DNA of 53,149 nt from an uncultured Gammaproteobacteria bacterium (GTDB lineage: Bacteria; Pseudomonadota; Gammaproteobacteria; Steroidobacterales; GCA-2729495): positions 1 to 53,149 of the forward strand of contig CALGMY010000227.1 in the NCBI GenBank assembly GCA_937958785.1, read 5' to 3'. Below the pieces are notes generated by a model. That model was given only the letters and a program-made list of their open reading frames with translations, had not been told where the DNA came from and did no database searches. The translations under genes and the position numbers were made by a program. Shown here piece by piece: positions 23,967 through 33,567 of the stretch (position 1 is its first letter; each line of letters begins with the position of its first letter).

Positions 23967-25379
23967 ATGTCTACGCCTGCCAATGCCCTGAACCTTCTCA
24001 AGGAGAAGGAGGCCAAGTTCGTCGACCTGCGCTTCACCGATACCCGCGGCAAGGAGCAGCACCTCACGATCCCCGCCCACACGGTCGACGCCAGCTTCTT
24101 CGAAGACGGCAAGATGTTCGACGGTTCCTCCATCGCCGGCTGGAAGGGCATCCAGGAGTCCGACATGGTGCTGATGCCCGACGCGGCCAGCGCCCTCGTC
24201 GATCCCTTCATGGAAGACACGACGGTGTCGATCCGCTGCGACGTCTACGAGCCCTCGACGATGCAGGGCTACTCGCGCTGTCCGCGCATGACCGCGAAGC
24301 GCGCCGAGGCCTACCTGAAGTCCACCGGCATCGCCGACCAGGCCTTCTTCGGCCCCGAGAACGAATTCTTCATCTTCGACGACGTCCGCTACGGCGCCGA
24401 CATGCACGGCTCCTTCTACCGGATCGACTCGGAGGAGGGCGCCTGGAACTCCCGCAAGGAGTACGAGAACGGCAACACCGGCCACCGGCCGGGCATCAAG
24501 GGCGGCTACTTCCCCGTGCCGCCGGTCGACGCCCTGCAGGACATCCGCTCCCAGATGTGCCTCACGCTCGAGGAAATGGGCCTCGGCGTCGAAGTGCACC
24601 ACCACGAGGTCGCGACCGCCGGCCAGTGCGAGATCGGCGTGAAGTTCGGCAGCCTCACCGCCAAGGGCGATGAAGTGCAGATCCTGAAGTACGTGGTGCA
24701 GAACGTCGCCCACGCCTACGGCAAGACCGCCACCTTCATGCCGAAGCCCCTCGTGGGCGACAACGGCAGCGGCATGCACGTGCACCAGTCGCTGGCCAAG
24801 GGCGGCAAGAACCTGTTCACCGGTGACCTGTACGGCGGCCTGTCCCAGACCGCGCTGTACTACATCGGCGGCATCATGAAGCACGCCAAGGCCATCAACG
24901 CCCTGACCAACCCGAGCACCAACAGCTACAAGCGGCTGGTCCCCGGCTTCGAGGCGCCCGTGATGCTGGCCTACTCGGCCCGCAACCGGTCCGCTTCCAT
25001 CCGCATTCCCTTCATCTCCAACCCGAAGGGCCGCCGGATCGAAGTGCGCTTCCCGGACAGCATGGCGAACCCGTACTTCGCCTTCGCCGCCATGATGATG
25101 GCCGGCCTCGACGGCATCCAGAACAAGATCAATCCGGGCGAAGCCATGGACAAGGATCTGTACGACCTGGAGCCGGAGGAGGACGCCAAGATCCCGAAGG
25201 TCTGCTTCTCCCTGGAGCAGGCCCTGGAGGCCCTCGACAAGGACCGGGACTTCCTCAAGGCCGGCAACGTGTTCAGCGACGACCTGATCGACGCCTACAT
25301 CTCGCTGAAGATGGCCGAGGTTACCCGGGTCCGCATGGCGACCCACCCGCTCGAGTTCGAGCTTTACTACAGCCTCTGA
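23967..25379 (+). CDS. glnA: Glutamine synthetase type I (GlnA)
   Basis: Condenses ammonia and glutamate to glutamine; a dodecameric central enzyme of nitrogen assimilation. The 470 residues have the beta-grasp domain (FVDLRFTDTRGKEQHLTIPA, MFDGSSIAGW) and the catalytic domain with FFGPENEFFIFD, GSGMHVHQSL, NPSTNSYKRLVPGFEAPV and the NRSASIRIP motif. Tyr399 in DKDLYDLEPEE corresponds to the adenylylated tyrosine of GSI-beta enzymes, so GlnE control is likely. AAGGAG lies 6 bases before the ATG. Transcription should start at the sigma-54 promoter at 23858. Confidence 0.98.
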   Translation: MSTPANALNLLKEKEAKFVDLRFTDTRGKEQHLTIPAHTVDASFFEDGKMFDGSSIAGWKGIQESDMVLMPDAASALVDPFMEDTTVSIRCDVYEPSTMQGYSRCPRMTAKRAEAYLKSTGIADQAFFGPENEFFIFDDVRYGADMHGSFYRIDSEEGAWNSRKEYENGNTGHRPGIKGGYFPVPPVDALQDIRSQMCLTLEEMGLGVEVHHHEVATAGQCEIGVKFGSLTAKGDEVQILKYVVQNVAHAYGKTATFMPKPLVGDNGSGMHVHQSLAKGGKNLFTGDLYGGLSQTALYYIGGIMKHAKAINALTNPSTNSYKRLVPGFEAPVMLAYSARNRSASIRIPFISNPKGRRIEVRFPDSMANPYFAFAAMMMAGLDGIQNKINPGEAMDKDLYDLEPEEDAKIPKVCFSLEQALEALDKDRDFLKAGNVFSDDLIDAYISLKMAEVTRVRMATHPLEFELYYSL

Positions 25380-25394
25380 CCTAACGACGAACGG

Positions 25395-25430
25395 CAGCGC
25401 CCGGCACGCCGCAATGCGTGCCGGGCGCTG
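25395..25430 (+). terminator. Strong hairpin after glnA
   Basis: CAGCGCCCGGCACGC (25395-25409) and its exact complement (25416-25430) form a 15-bp GC-rich stem with a 6-nt loop, 15 bases after the glnA stop. No T-run follows. It may attenuate rather than block reading into the DUF4124-glnL-glnG genes. Confidence 0.65.
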
Positions 25431-25464
25431 GTTGCCCCCGGGGTGACGGGCGTATGCTTGAAGA

Positions 25465-26007
25465 ATGCAGCGGTTGCTCCTTCTTCTTGCCCTCGCCCCG
25501 GTGGTCCTGCCGGCGGCCGTCGACGTCTATCGCTGGACCGACGCCAATGGCACCACACACTACTCGGACCGGCCGCAGCCGGGTGCCGAGCGGGTCACCG
25601 TCCAGGTGCAGCCGCCCGCGAGCGGGTCAGGGCGTGACGTGGCACCCGCAGCGGATCCCGCGAACGAGGACCAGCGGCCGGAGGCGGTTGCCCGCTACCA
25701 GTCACTGACGATCACGAGTCCCGCGCAGGAAGAGACACTGTGGAATATCGAGGGCCAACTGGACGTCGCGGCGGCGGTACAGCCGGCGCTTCAGCCGGGT
25801 CACGCCCTGCGGTTCAGCCTGGATGGCCGGACCGCGACCGCGCCGCCGGGGAGCAACCAGACCCGGTTTCCGGAAGTCTTTCGCGGGGAGCATTCGCTGC
25901 AGGTCGCGGTGGTGGACGCCGAGGGCCGGGTCCTGATCTCGAGCCCGCCGATCCGCTTCTTCGTCCGGCAGACCGCCCTGCCGAACCCGCCGCCCGCGAC
26001 ACCGTAG
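25465..26007 (+). CDS. DUF4124 domain-containing periplasmic protein
   Basis: 180 residues with a signal peptide (MQRLLLLLALAPVVLPAA). The DUF4124 motif DVYRWTDANGTTHYSDRPQPGAERVTVQV is followed by a Pro/Ala linker and a beta-rich C-terminal half (LTITSPAQEETLWNIEGQLDVAAAV...LRFSLDGR...EHSLQVAVVDAEGRVL) that looks like an Ig-type fold. The molecular role of the family is not known to me. It lies between glnA and glnL, a position in which such genes occur in other gammaproteobacteria. Its TAG stop falls at the beginning of the glnL frame. Confidence 0.85.
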   Translation: MQRLLLLLALAPVVLPAAVDVYRWTDANGTTHYSDRPQPGAERVTVQVQPPASGSGRDVAPAADPANEDQRPEAVARYQSLTITSPAQEETLWNIEGQLDVAAAVQPALQPGHALRFSLDGRTATAPPGSNQTRFPEVFRGEHSLQVAVVDAEGRVLISSPPIRFFVRQTALPNPPPATP

Positions 26008-27083
26008 CTTCCCCGCCCGGCGTCCCCACCTCCGCCGACATCCTCGGCAGCCTCGCCACCGCCGTCCTCATCGTCGACCCGGATGGCACCCTGCTCTACC
26101 TGAATGCCGGCGCCGAGGACCTCCTCGGGGTCAGTGCCCGCCACAGCCCGGGCCGGAGCCTCAAGTCCCTGCTGCCGGGCCTCCGTGGCGTGGAGGAACT
26201 GCTGGAGCGCGCGGCGTCCGGCGGCGAGATCTTCGGCCAGCTCATCAGCATCAATGCCGCCCACAAGGGCGGCACGACCATCGAGGTGGCGTGTCATGTG
26301 TCTGCGCTGCGCGGTCCGGGGGCGCGGGTGATCGTCGAGCTCTCGGACGCCACCCAGTGGCGCCAGATCGACCGGGAGCACGCCCTCATCAGCCAGCGGG
26401 ACGCCAGCCGCCGCATGATCCGCCAGCTGGCCCACGAGATCCGCAATCCCCTGGGCGGGCTGCGTGGCGCCGCCCAGCTGCTGCAGCGGGAACTGCCGAC
26501 CCCGGAACTGCGCGAGTTCACCCGCATCATCATCGGCGAGGCCGACCGGCTCACGGCACTCACCGACAGCCTGCTCGGCCCCGTGCGCCGACTGCAGCGC
26601 CAGGACGTGAACGTGCACGAGGTCCTGGAGCGCGTCGTCGCCCTGGTCGAGAGCGAACACCGGGAGGCCGTGCGGCTCGTCCGGGACTACGACCCGAGCC
26701 TCCCGTCGATCCCCGCTGATCCCGACCAGCTGATCCAGGCCCTCCTCAACATCGCCCGGAACGCGGTGCAGTCGGTGGGACCTGGCGGCCACGTCATTTT
26801 CCGCACCCGGGCGCTGACCAACTTCCCGATTGGTGCGGTTCGCCACAAGCTCGTCCTGTCGATCGACATCGAGGACAACGGCCCAGGTGTCGAGCCGGAG
26901 CTCGCCGAGTCGATCTTCTATCCCCTGGTCACCGGTCGTCCGGACGGCACGGGCCTCGGCCTGCCCATCTCCCAGGACCTGGTCAGCCGCCACGGGGGCC
27001 TCATCGAGTTCCAGTCCCGCCCGGGCAAGACCGTCTTCACGGTTCGCCTGCCGGCCGATGCGCCCGCCGGGGACCTGCCATGA
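26004..27083 (+). CDS. glnL: Nitrogen regulation sensor kinase/phosphatase NtrB (GlnL; start unresolved)
   Basis: Cytoplasmic PII-controlled histidine kinase that phosphorylates NtrC. Its PAS domain begins ILGSLATAVLIVDPDGTLLYLNAGAEDLLG. The dimerisation/His box is RMIRQLAHEIRNPLGGLRGAAQLLQREL, the N box is LIQALLNIARNAVQSV, and the G boxes are EDNGPGVEPEL and DGTGLGLPISQDL. The conserved N-terminus has no ATG, GTG or TTG: the frame is open back to a GTG at 25740 deep inside the DUF4124 gene, and the next canonical start (GTG 26190) would cut the PAS domain. Coordinates mark the first codon at the DUF4124 stop. The stop overlaps the ntrC ATG (ATGA). Confidence 0.9.
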   Translation, partial: VASPPGVPTSADILGSLATAVLIVDPDGTLLYLNAGAEDLLGVSARHSPGRSLKSLLPGLRGVEELLERAASGGEIFGQLISINAAHKGGTTIEVACHVSALRGPGARVIVELSDATQWRQIDREHALISQRDASRRMIRQLAHEIRNPLGGLRGAAQLLQRELPTPELREFTRIIIGEADRLTALTDSLLGPVRRLQRQDVNVHEVLERVVALVESEHREAVRLVRDYDPSLPSIPADPDQLIQALLNIARNAVQSVGPGGHVIFRTRALTNFPIGAVRHKLVLSIDIEDNGPGVEPELAESIFYPLVTGRPDGTGLGLPISQDLVSRHGGLIEFQSRPGKTVFTVRLPADAPAGDLP

Positions 27084-28486
27084 ACGGCCGGCAGCTCTCC
27101 GTCTGGGTCGTGGACGACGATGCCTCGGTGCGCTGGGTGCTCGACCGGGCGCTGAACAACGAGGGCATGGACGCCCGCACCTTCGAGTCCGCCGACAGCC
27201 TCTTCGACGCGCTCCGCAAGGAGCAGCCCGATGTGCTGATCTCCGACGTGCGCATGCCCGGGACCGACGGCATGGAGGCGCTGCGCCGGATCGTGAAGGA
27301 TGGCTACTCGTTCCCGGTGATCGTGATCACCGCCCACGCGGACCTGGACAGTGCCGTGGCCGCGTACCAGGGCGGCGCCTTCGAGTACCTGCCCAAGCCC
27401 TTCGATGTGGATGACGCCGTGGCGCTGGTGCGGCGGGCCGCCCGCTTCGGTCGTCCCCGGATCGCCGGCGGCCAGGTCGAACCCGAGCGCCCCGTGCCTG
27501 CCATGATCGGGCGGGCGCCGGCGATGCAGGAAGTCTTCCGCACCATTGGCCGCCTGTCCCGGTCCAGCATGACGGTGCTGATCACGGGCGAGTCCGGCAC
27601 GGGCAAGGAGCTGGTCGCCCGCGCGCTGCACGAGCACAGCCCGCGGGCCGGGCAGCCCTTCATCGCCCTGAACACCACGGCGATCGCCTCCGAGCTGCTC
27701 GAGTCCGAGCTCTTCGGCCACGAGCGGGGTGCCTTCACGGGTGCCGACAGCCGCCGGATCGGCCGCTTCGAGCAGGCCGACGGCGGCACCCTGTTCCTGG
27801 ACGAGATCGGCGACATGTCCCCGGCCCTGCAGACCCGGCTCCTGCGGGTGCTGGCGGAGGGCGAGTTCTACCGGGTCGGCGGCCAGGTGCCGATCCGCGT
27901 GGACGTGCGGGTCATCGCCGCGACGAACCAGGAACTCCCCGCCGCGGTTCAGGCCGGCCGCTTCCGGGAAGACCTCTTCCACCGCCTGAACGTGATCCAT
28001 ATCGTCACCCCCCCGCTCCGGGAACGGCGGGACGACATCCCCCTGCTCCTCGAGTTCTACCTGCGGGAGGCGGCCCGGGAACTCGGTACCCCGCCGAAGC
28101 GTCTGGCGCCCGAGGCCCTGAACCTGCTGGTGCGCTTCGACTGGCCGGGCAATGTGCGGCAGCTGGTGAACGCCGCCCGGCGGCTCACCGTGACGGCGCC
28201 CGGGGCGGAGATCCGCCCGGAGGACATTCCCGACGAGCTGGGCGGCACGGGCGGCGGTGGCGGCAGCGCGGCCGACTGGTCCCTGCGCCTGGCCCGCTGG
28301 GCGGAGGGGGCCCTGCAGGATCCCCGGGGCACGCCCCTGCTGGAGACGGCCTTGCCGGAATTCGAACGGACGCTGATTACCGCGGCGCTGGCCCATGCCC
28401 GGGGCCATCGGCAGGAAGCAGCCCGGCTCCTCGGCTGGGGGCGCAACACACTCGCCCGGAAGGTACGCGAGCACGGCCTGGAGTAG
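27080..28486 (+). CDS. glnG: Nitrogen regulation response regulator NtrC (GlnG)
   Basis: Sigma-54 activator; 468 residues. The receiver domain has VWVVDDDASVRWVLDRAL, the phosphoacceptor Asp56 in LISDVRMPGTDGM, and conserved Thr/Lys (VITAH, LPKPFD). The AAA+ domain has Walker A GESGTGKELVARALH, the GAFTGA loop in ERGAFTGADSRR that contacts sigma-54, Walker B GGTLFLDEIGDM and the arginine region FREDLFHRLNVI. A glycine-rich linker precedes a Fis-type HTH (RQEAARLLGWGRNTLARKVREHGL). It overlaps glnL and very likely binds the two dyads upstream of glnA. Confidence 0.97.
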   Translation: MNGRQLSVWVVDDDASVRWVLDRALNNEGMDARTFESADSLFDALRKEQPDVLISDVRMPGTDGMEALRRIVKDGYSFPVIVITAHADLDSAVAAYQGGAFEYLPKPFDVDDAVALVRRAARFGRPRIAGGQVEPERPVPAMIGRAPAMQEVFRTIGRLSRSSMTVLITGESGTGKELVARALHEHSPRAGQPFIALNTTAIASELLESELFGHERGAFTGADSRRIGRFEQADGGTLFLDEIGDMSPALQTRLLRVLAEGEFYRVGGQVPIRVDVRVIAATNQELPAAVQAGRFREDLFHRLNVIHIVTPPLRERRDDIPLLLEFYLREAARELGTPPKRLAPEALNLLVRFDWPGNVRQLVNAARRLTVTAPGAEIRPEDIPDELGGTGGGGGSAADWSLRLARWAEGALQDPRGTPLLETALPEFERTLITAALAHARGHRQEAARLLGWGRNTLARKVREHGLE

Positions 28487-28564
28487 GCCGTGCTATCTGA
28501 TTGTTTTAAAAAGCGCTGTGGGTGTAGACACTAAAGCCCACTAAGTTGTCAGTAGAGTTTACAC

Positions 28565-29566
28565 CTAGCCCGCCGTGCCCGCCACCGAGCCCGTCCGGGG
28601 CATTGCCACCGGACCCGTGGCCAGGGTCCCGACCAGCTCGCTGACGTTGCGGAGCCCCTGTCGGCGCAGGTACTCGGCGATGCCCGCGTTGACCTTCCCG
28701 CAGACCAGCGGGTCGTAGAACAGCGCCGTCCCGATGCCCACAGCGGAGGCCCCGGCGATCAGGAACTCCAGGGCATCGGTTGCGGTGGCAATGCCACCCT
28801 GGCCGATGATCGGCACGCCATGGGGCGCCGCCTCCTGGTAGACCTGCCAGGTCTTCAGCAGGGCGATGGGCTTGATCGCGGGGCCGGAGAGTCCGCCCTG
28901 CACGTTCGCCAGCACCGGCCGGCGTTTCTCCACGTCGATGGCCATCCCCATCAGCGTGTTGATGACGGCAAAGGCATCCGTGCCCGCCTCGATGCACCGC
29001 CGGGCGTTCTCCCGGATGTCCGTCTGGTTCGGCGACAACTTGGTGATGAGCGGTTTCGTCGTGGCCTGGCGGCAGGCGGCAACTACCCGGGCGGAGACAT
29101 CCGGGTAGTTGCCGAAGGCGACGCCGCCCTCCTTCACGTTGGGGCAGCTGATATTGATCTCGATCGCGTCAATGGCTGAGTCGTCGAAACGCCGGCAGAC
29201 CTCCACGTACTCCTCGATGGTGGAGCCGCAGGCATTGGCGATGAACCGGGTCTCGCTGAAGTCGAGGGACGGCAGGATCCGGCTGACGACCGCGTCCACG
29301 CCCGGGTTCTGCAGGCCGATGGCATTCAGCATGCCCATGGGGGTCTCGGCGATGCGGTGGGGCTCGTTGCCGAGCCGGGGGTGCAGCGTGGTCCCCTTGA
29401 GGACGACGGCCCCCACATCCCGGTTCGAGAAGCCCTCGACCCGTGTGTATTCTTCGCCGAAGCCGACGCAGCCGGACAGGAGCACGATGGGTGATGCCAG
29501 GGGCAGCCCGCAGAAGGTGGTGGCCAGCAGGGCGGCGTCGGGATGGGGAGACACGGCGGTGTTCAA
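28565..29566 (-). CDS. pyrD: Dihydroorotate dehydrogenase catalytic subunit, class 1B-like
   Basis: FMN enzyme of pyrimidine synthesis or a close relative. The 333 residues show the class 1 core: LASPIVLLSGCVGFGEEY, VLKGTTLHPRLGNEPHRIAETPMGMLNAIGLQNPG, the catalytic-loop region INISCPNVKEGGVAFG (Cys as base, as in class 1) and VPIIGQGGIATATDALEFLIAGASAVGIGTAL. Class 1B enzymes use a PyrK subunit; none is in the window, so a preTA-like dihydropyrimidine role cannot be ruled out. I chose TTG 29566, with AGGA nearby; GTG 29554 is an alternative. The 5' end overlaps the divergent trmL start. Confidence 0.85.
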   Translation of the reverse strand: MNTAVSPHPDAALLATTFCGLPLASPIVLLSGCVGFGEEYTRVEGFSNRDVGAVVLKGTTLHPRLGNEPHRIAETPMGMLNAIGLQNPGVDAVVSRILPSLDFSETRFIANACGSTIEEYVEVCRRFDDSAIDAIEINISCPNVKEGGVAFGNYPDVSARVVAACRQATTKPLITKLSPNQTDIRENARRCIEAGTDAFAVINTLMGMAIDVEKRRPVLANVQGGLSGPAIKPIALLKTWQVYQEAAPHGVPIIGQGGIATATDALEFLIAGASAVGIGTALFYDPLVCGKVNAGIAEYLRRQGLRNVSELVGTLATGPVAMPRTGSVAGTAG

Positions 29567-30014
29567 TCTGATCCTGTTTCGTCCGGAAATCCCTCCGAAC
29601 ACCGGCAACATCATACGCCTGTGTGCCAACACCGGGACCGCACTGCACCTCGTGAAACCCCTCGGCTTCACGCTGGAGGACGCCCAGCTGCGCCGGGCGG
29701 GCCTCGACTACCATGAGTGGGCGACGGTGCGCCAGCACGAGACCCTGGACGACTGCCTGGCCAGCCTCGGCGGACCCCGGCTCTTTGCCACCTCGACCCG
29801 GGGTGAGCAGTGCTATTCGGGAGCCCGCTTCGCCCCGGGGGATGCGTTCCTGTTCGGACCCGAGAGCAGCGGCCTGCCGTCCGCCCTGCTCGCCGGCCTG
29901 CCGCCGGCCCAGGTGCTGCGCATCCCCATGCGCACAGGGAGCCGCAGCCTGAACCTGTCGAACGCCGCCGCAGTCCTCGTGTACGAGGCCTGGCGCCAGC
30001 TGGGCTTCGCCTGA
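29559..30014 (+). CDS. trmL: tRNA (cytidine(34)-2'-O)-methyltransferase TrmL
   Basis: SPOUT methyltransferase that methylates the wobble base of leucine tRNAs. The 151 residues contain VFNLILFRPEIPPNTGNIIRLCANTGTALHLVKPLGF and the trefoil-knot SAM site FLFGPESSGLP, plus IPMRTGSRSLNLSNAAAVLVYE. The start is GTG with GGGGAG eight bases upstream. The first 8 bases overlap the start of the divergent pyrD. Its stop is 14 bases from that of convergent gpsA. Confidence 0.94.
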   Translation: MFNLILFRPEIPPNTGNIIRLCANTGTALHLVKPLGFTLEDAQLRRAGLDYHEWATVRQHETLDDCLASLGGPRLFATSTRGEQCYSGARFAPGDAFLFGPESSGLPSALLAGLPPAQVLRIPMRTGSRSLNLSNAAAVLVYEAWRQLGFA

Positions 30015-30028
30015 ACCGGGCCGTCCGG

Positions 30029-31039
<1,011 letters not shown>

Positions 31040-31060
31040 GGGTGGGACACCCGGGCCCGG

Positions 31061-31555
31061 TCAGGCCTGCCCGGCGGGTGCCGCGCCCCGGTTCGACTGG
31101 GCCTGGGCGAAGAGGGTGCTGAAATCGATGGGCTGGAGCAGGATCGGGGCGAAGCCGCCGCGTTGGATGATCGACGACACGGCCTCACGGGCGTAGGGAA
31201 ACAGCGAATTCGGGCAGGCCACCCCGAGGATCGCCCGCATCTCGTCCTTGCTGAAGCCACTGATCTGGAACACGCCCGCCTGCTGCAGCTCCACGAGGAA
31301 CACGGTGCGCTGGTCCGCCAGTGCGTGCACCGAGACGTGCAGGATGACCTCCGAGAGATCATCACCCAGGCTGCGCTGGGCCGTCCGCAGGTTCACCTTG
31401 ATCTCGGGGTCGAGCCCGCTCTCGCTGAAGATCCCGGGTGAGTTCGGGGCCTCGAAGGACAGGTCCTTGACGTAGAAGCGGCGCAGGGCGAACTGCCGTC
31501 CGTCCCCCGCCGGCGCCACGGCCGCGCCTAGCCCATTGGTCGAAGATTCCGTCAT
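31061..31555 (-). CDS. secB: Protein-export chaperone SecB
   Basis: Tetrameric cytoplasmic chaperone that keeps preproteins unfolded and delivers them to SecA. The 164 residues contain FYVKDLSFEAPNSPGIF, EVILHVSVHALADQRTVFLVELQQAGVFQISGF and the conserved AILGVACPNSLFPYAREAVSSIIQRGGFAPILLQPIDFSTLF. The ATG at 31555 has AAAGG upstream. It lies between grxC and gpsA in the usual operon. Confidence 0.97.
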   Translation of the reverse strand: MTESSTNGLGAAVAPAGDGRQFALRRFYVKDLSFEAPNSPGIFSESGLDPEIKVNLRTAQRSLGDDLSEVILHVSVHALADQRTVFLVELQQAGVFQISGFSKDEMRAILGVACPNSLFPYAREAVSSIIQRGGFAPILLQPIDFSTLFAQAQSNRGAAPAGQA

Positions 31556-31569
31556 CGCGTTGCTGCCTT

Positions 31570-31833
31570 TCAGTCCTGCGCGCTGAGCAAAGGGTCGAGC
31601 CCGCCGGCGCGGTCGAGGGCCGCCAGGTCGTCGAAGCCGCCCACGTGGGTCGTGCCAATGAAGATCTGGGGCACGGTCCGGCGGCTGCTGCGCTCGATCA
31701 TCTCGGCCCGGCGCCCGGGCTCCTGCTCCACGTCGATCTCCCGGACCCGGGCCCCTTTGCTGCGGAGCAGTTCCCGGGCGGCCGCGCAGTACGGACACCA
31801 GCCGTTCGCATACATCTCGACGACGGGTGCCAT
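31570..31833 (-). CDS. grxC: Glutaredoxin 3
   Basis: Glutathione-dependent disulfide reductase of 87 residues. The thioredoxin-fold N-terminus VVEMYANGWCPYCAAARELL has the CPYC active site, followed by RRTVPQIFIGTTHVGGFDDLAAL with the cis-proline TVP and GG motifs that bind glutathione. The ATG overlaps the stop of the upstream rhodanese gene (ATGA). Confidence 0.96.
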   Translation of the reverse strand: MAPVVEMYANGWCPYCAAARELLRSKGARVREIDVEQEPGRRAEMIERSSRRTVPQIFIGTTHVGGFDDLAALDRAGGLDPLLSAQD

Positions 31834-32255
31834 CAGCGACCGCCGCGAACCAGGGGCTGGTTCTCCCGCTGCCAGTTGGCGATGCCACCCGCCAGGCTGT
31901 AGGCGCCCTCGAAGCCGGCGGCCCGCAGCTGGCGCGCGCAGTCCACGCTCTGGTTGCCGGCGGCGCACACCACCACCACGCCACGCTTCTTCTTGAGCTT
32001 GCCCTCGGCGCTGCCCATCTCGGCGGGCGGGATGTTGACCGCGTTCAGGATGTGGCCCGCCCCGAAGGCGGCGGCATCCCGCACGTCGACGACAGTGGCC
32101 CCGTTGTTGATCATCCGCACGGCTTCCGGCACGGAGACCTCGTAGTCGGCCCGGGAGCGCAGGCGCAGTTCGAAGGCCACGACGGCAATCAGCATCAGCA
32201 CCGTCGCGGTGATGAGGAAGGGATTCGCCGCGGCGAATTCGAGAAGCTTGTCCAT
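31833..32255 (-). CDS. yibN: Membrane-anchored rhodanese-like protein (YibN)
   Basis: 140 residues. An N-terminal membrane anchor (NPFLITATVLMLIAVVAFELRLR) is followed by a single rhodanese domain: VSVPEAVRMINNGATVVDVRDAAAFGAGHILNAVNIP and an active-site loop VVVVCAAGNQSVDCARQLRAAGF with the catalytic cysteine. It is the first gene of the yibN-grxC-secB-gpsA operon. Sulfur-transfer substrate is not known from sequence. It is divergent from envC over a 54-bp gap. Confidence 0.92.
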   Translation of the reverse strand: MDKLLEFAAANPFLITATVLMLIAVVAFELRLRSRADYEVSVPEAVRMINNGATVVDVRDAAAFGAGHILNAVNIPPAEMGSAEGKLKKKRGVVVVCAAGNQSVDCARQLRAAGFEGAYSLAGGIANWQRENQPLVRGGR

Positions 32256-32309
32256 GGGGTCCGATCTGGCTGGCGGCGCATTATAACCATGCCCTAAACT
32301 GGCCAGACG

Positions 32310-33482
32310 ATGATCCGCCCGTCCTGCTGCCTCGCGCTGGCGCTGTTCTTGTCCCTGCCAGGCGGGCAGGCCGTGGCCCGCGAGCCCGCGACCGCGGGCC
32401 AGACCAAGGAGGATCTTGCCCGGGTCAGGGATCGCATCCGCAACCTGGAGAAGCAGACCCGGGCAGACCAGGCCCGGCGCCAGGTGCTGGACCGGGAACT
32501 GCGCGCCGCGGAAACCGCGGCGGCCAGTGCGCGCGCGGCGTTGAACGAGACCCGGCGCGAGCTCGCGGCGGCCGAGCGCCGGCTGCAGGAACTCGAACGG
32601 GCGGTTGCCGACACCCGGGCAAACCTGGATCGCGAGCGGGCCGCACTGGCCGGCCAGCTGCGCCTGGCCCACGTGACCGGTGGCCGGGAGCGGGTCCGCG
32701 CGCTCTTCAACCAGGAGGACCCGGCGGCCATCGGGCGCCGGCTCACCTGGCTCGGCTACCTCGCGCGCAGCCGCAGCGCGTTGCTCGATTCGATCCGCCG
32801 CAGCCTCGAGGCCCTTGAGCAGGACCTCGCTGCCGTCGCCGAGCAGAAGTCCGCCCTGGTCGCCCTCGAGGCCCGCCGTCGCGAGCAGCTGGCGGCGCTC
32901 GAGGGCTCCCGCCAGGACCGGTCCGCGGTGATGGCGAAACTCGCGGCCCAGGTGAAGGGCAAGAACCGCCAGCTGGCCGACGCCCGCACCCAGGCGGCCA
33001 GCCTCGAACGGGTGCTGCGCGAGCTCGAGCGCGCGGCCCGTTCCCGGCCGCCGCCACCGGCGCCGGCACCCGGCAAGCCGGCGCCACCCGTGAAGGGCAA
33101 GCCGCTGGGCAAGGGCCAGTGGCCCGTCGCCGGGCAGCTGCTCGCCGACTTCGGCCAGCCCCGGGCGGGCGGCCAGCTGCGCTGGGACGGGATGCTGATC
33201 GCGGCGCCGGCGGGCACCGAAGTCCGCACCGTCCGGGCCGGGGAAGTCGTGTACGCCGACTGGCTGCCCGGGCTCGGCCTGCTGCTGGTGCTCGACCATG
33301 GCGGGGGCTACCTCAGCCTCTACGGCCACAACCAGGACCTGGCCCGGAAGGTCGGTGACCGGGTCGCTGCCGGAGACCTGGTCGCCCGGGTCGGCGACAC
33401 GGGCGGGCAGGCCCGGCCTGCCCTCTATTACGAGGTCCGCCGGAACGGCCGGCCGATGAATCCGCGCCAGTGGCCCCGGTAG
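32310..33482 (+). CDS. envC: Murein hydrolase activator EnvC-like (LytM/M23 domain)
   Basis: Periplasmic activator of amidases at the division site. The 390 residues have a signal peptide (CLALALFLSLPGGQAVA), a long coiled coil (about 30-250) and a C-terminal LytM domain. The LytM domain is degenerate as in EnvC: LRWDGMLI replaces the zinc-binding HxGxD segment and LYYEVRRNGRPMNP replaces HxH, so it should not cleave peptidoglycan itself. It is next to yibN as in E. coli, and ctpA follows in the same direction. Confidence 0.92.
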   Translation: MIRPSCCLALALFLSLPGGQAVAREPATAGQTKEDLARVRDRIRNLEKQTRADQARRQVLDRELRAAETAAASARAALNETRRELAAAERRLQELERAVADTRANLDRERAALAGQLRLAHVTGGRERVRALFNQEDPAAIGRRLTWLGYLARSRSALLDSIRRSLEALEQDLAAVAEQKSALVALEARRREQLAALEGSRQDRSAVMAKLAAQVKGKNRQLADARTQAASLERVLRELERAARSRPPPPAPAPGKPAPPVKGKPLGKGQWPVAGQLLADFGQPRAGGQLRWDGMLIAAPAGTEVRTVRAGEVVYADWLPGLGLLLVLDHGGGYLSLYGHNQDLARKVGDRVAAGDLVARVGDTGGQARPALYYEVRRNGRPMNPRQWPR

Positions 33483-33567
33483 CGGGTCCCGGGACTGTGG
33501 CCCAGCGCACCACCGGCCCCCGGGTGCTGTGCTACTGTCAGGACCCGATCCGGGCGCGTGGGTGGTC

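Noticed and set aside
31636..31646. CACGTG at CCCACGTGGG as another parS
   Set aside because: Only the central CCACGTGG is shared; the flanking GTT/AAC needed for parS is missing. The same holds for the CACGTGG near 34094 and the one near 45489.
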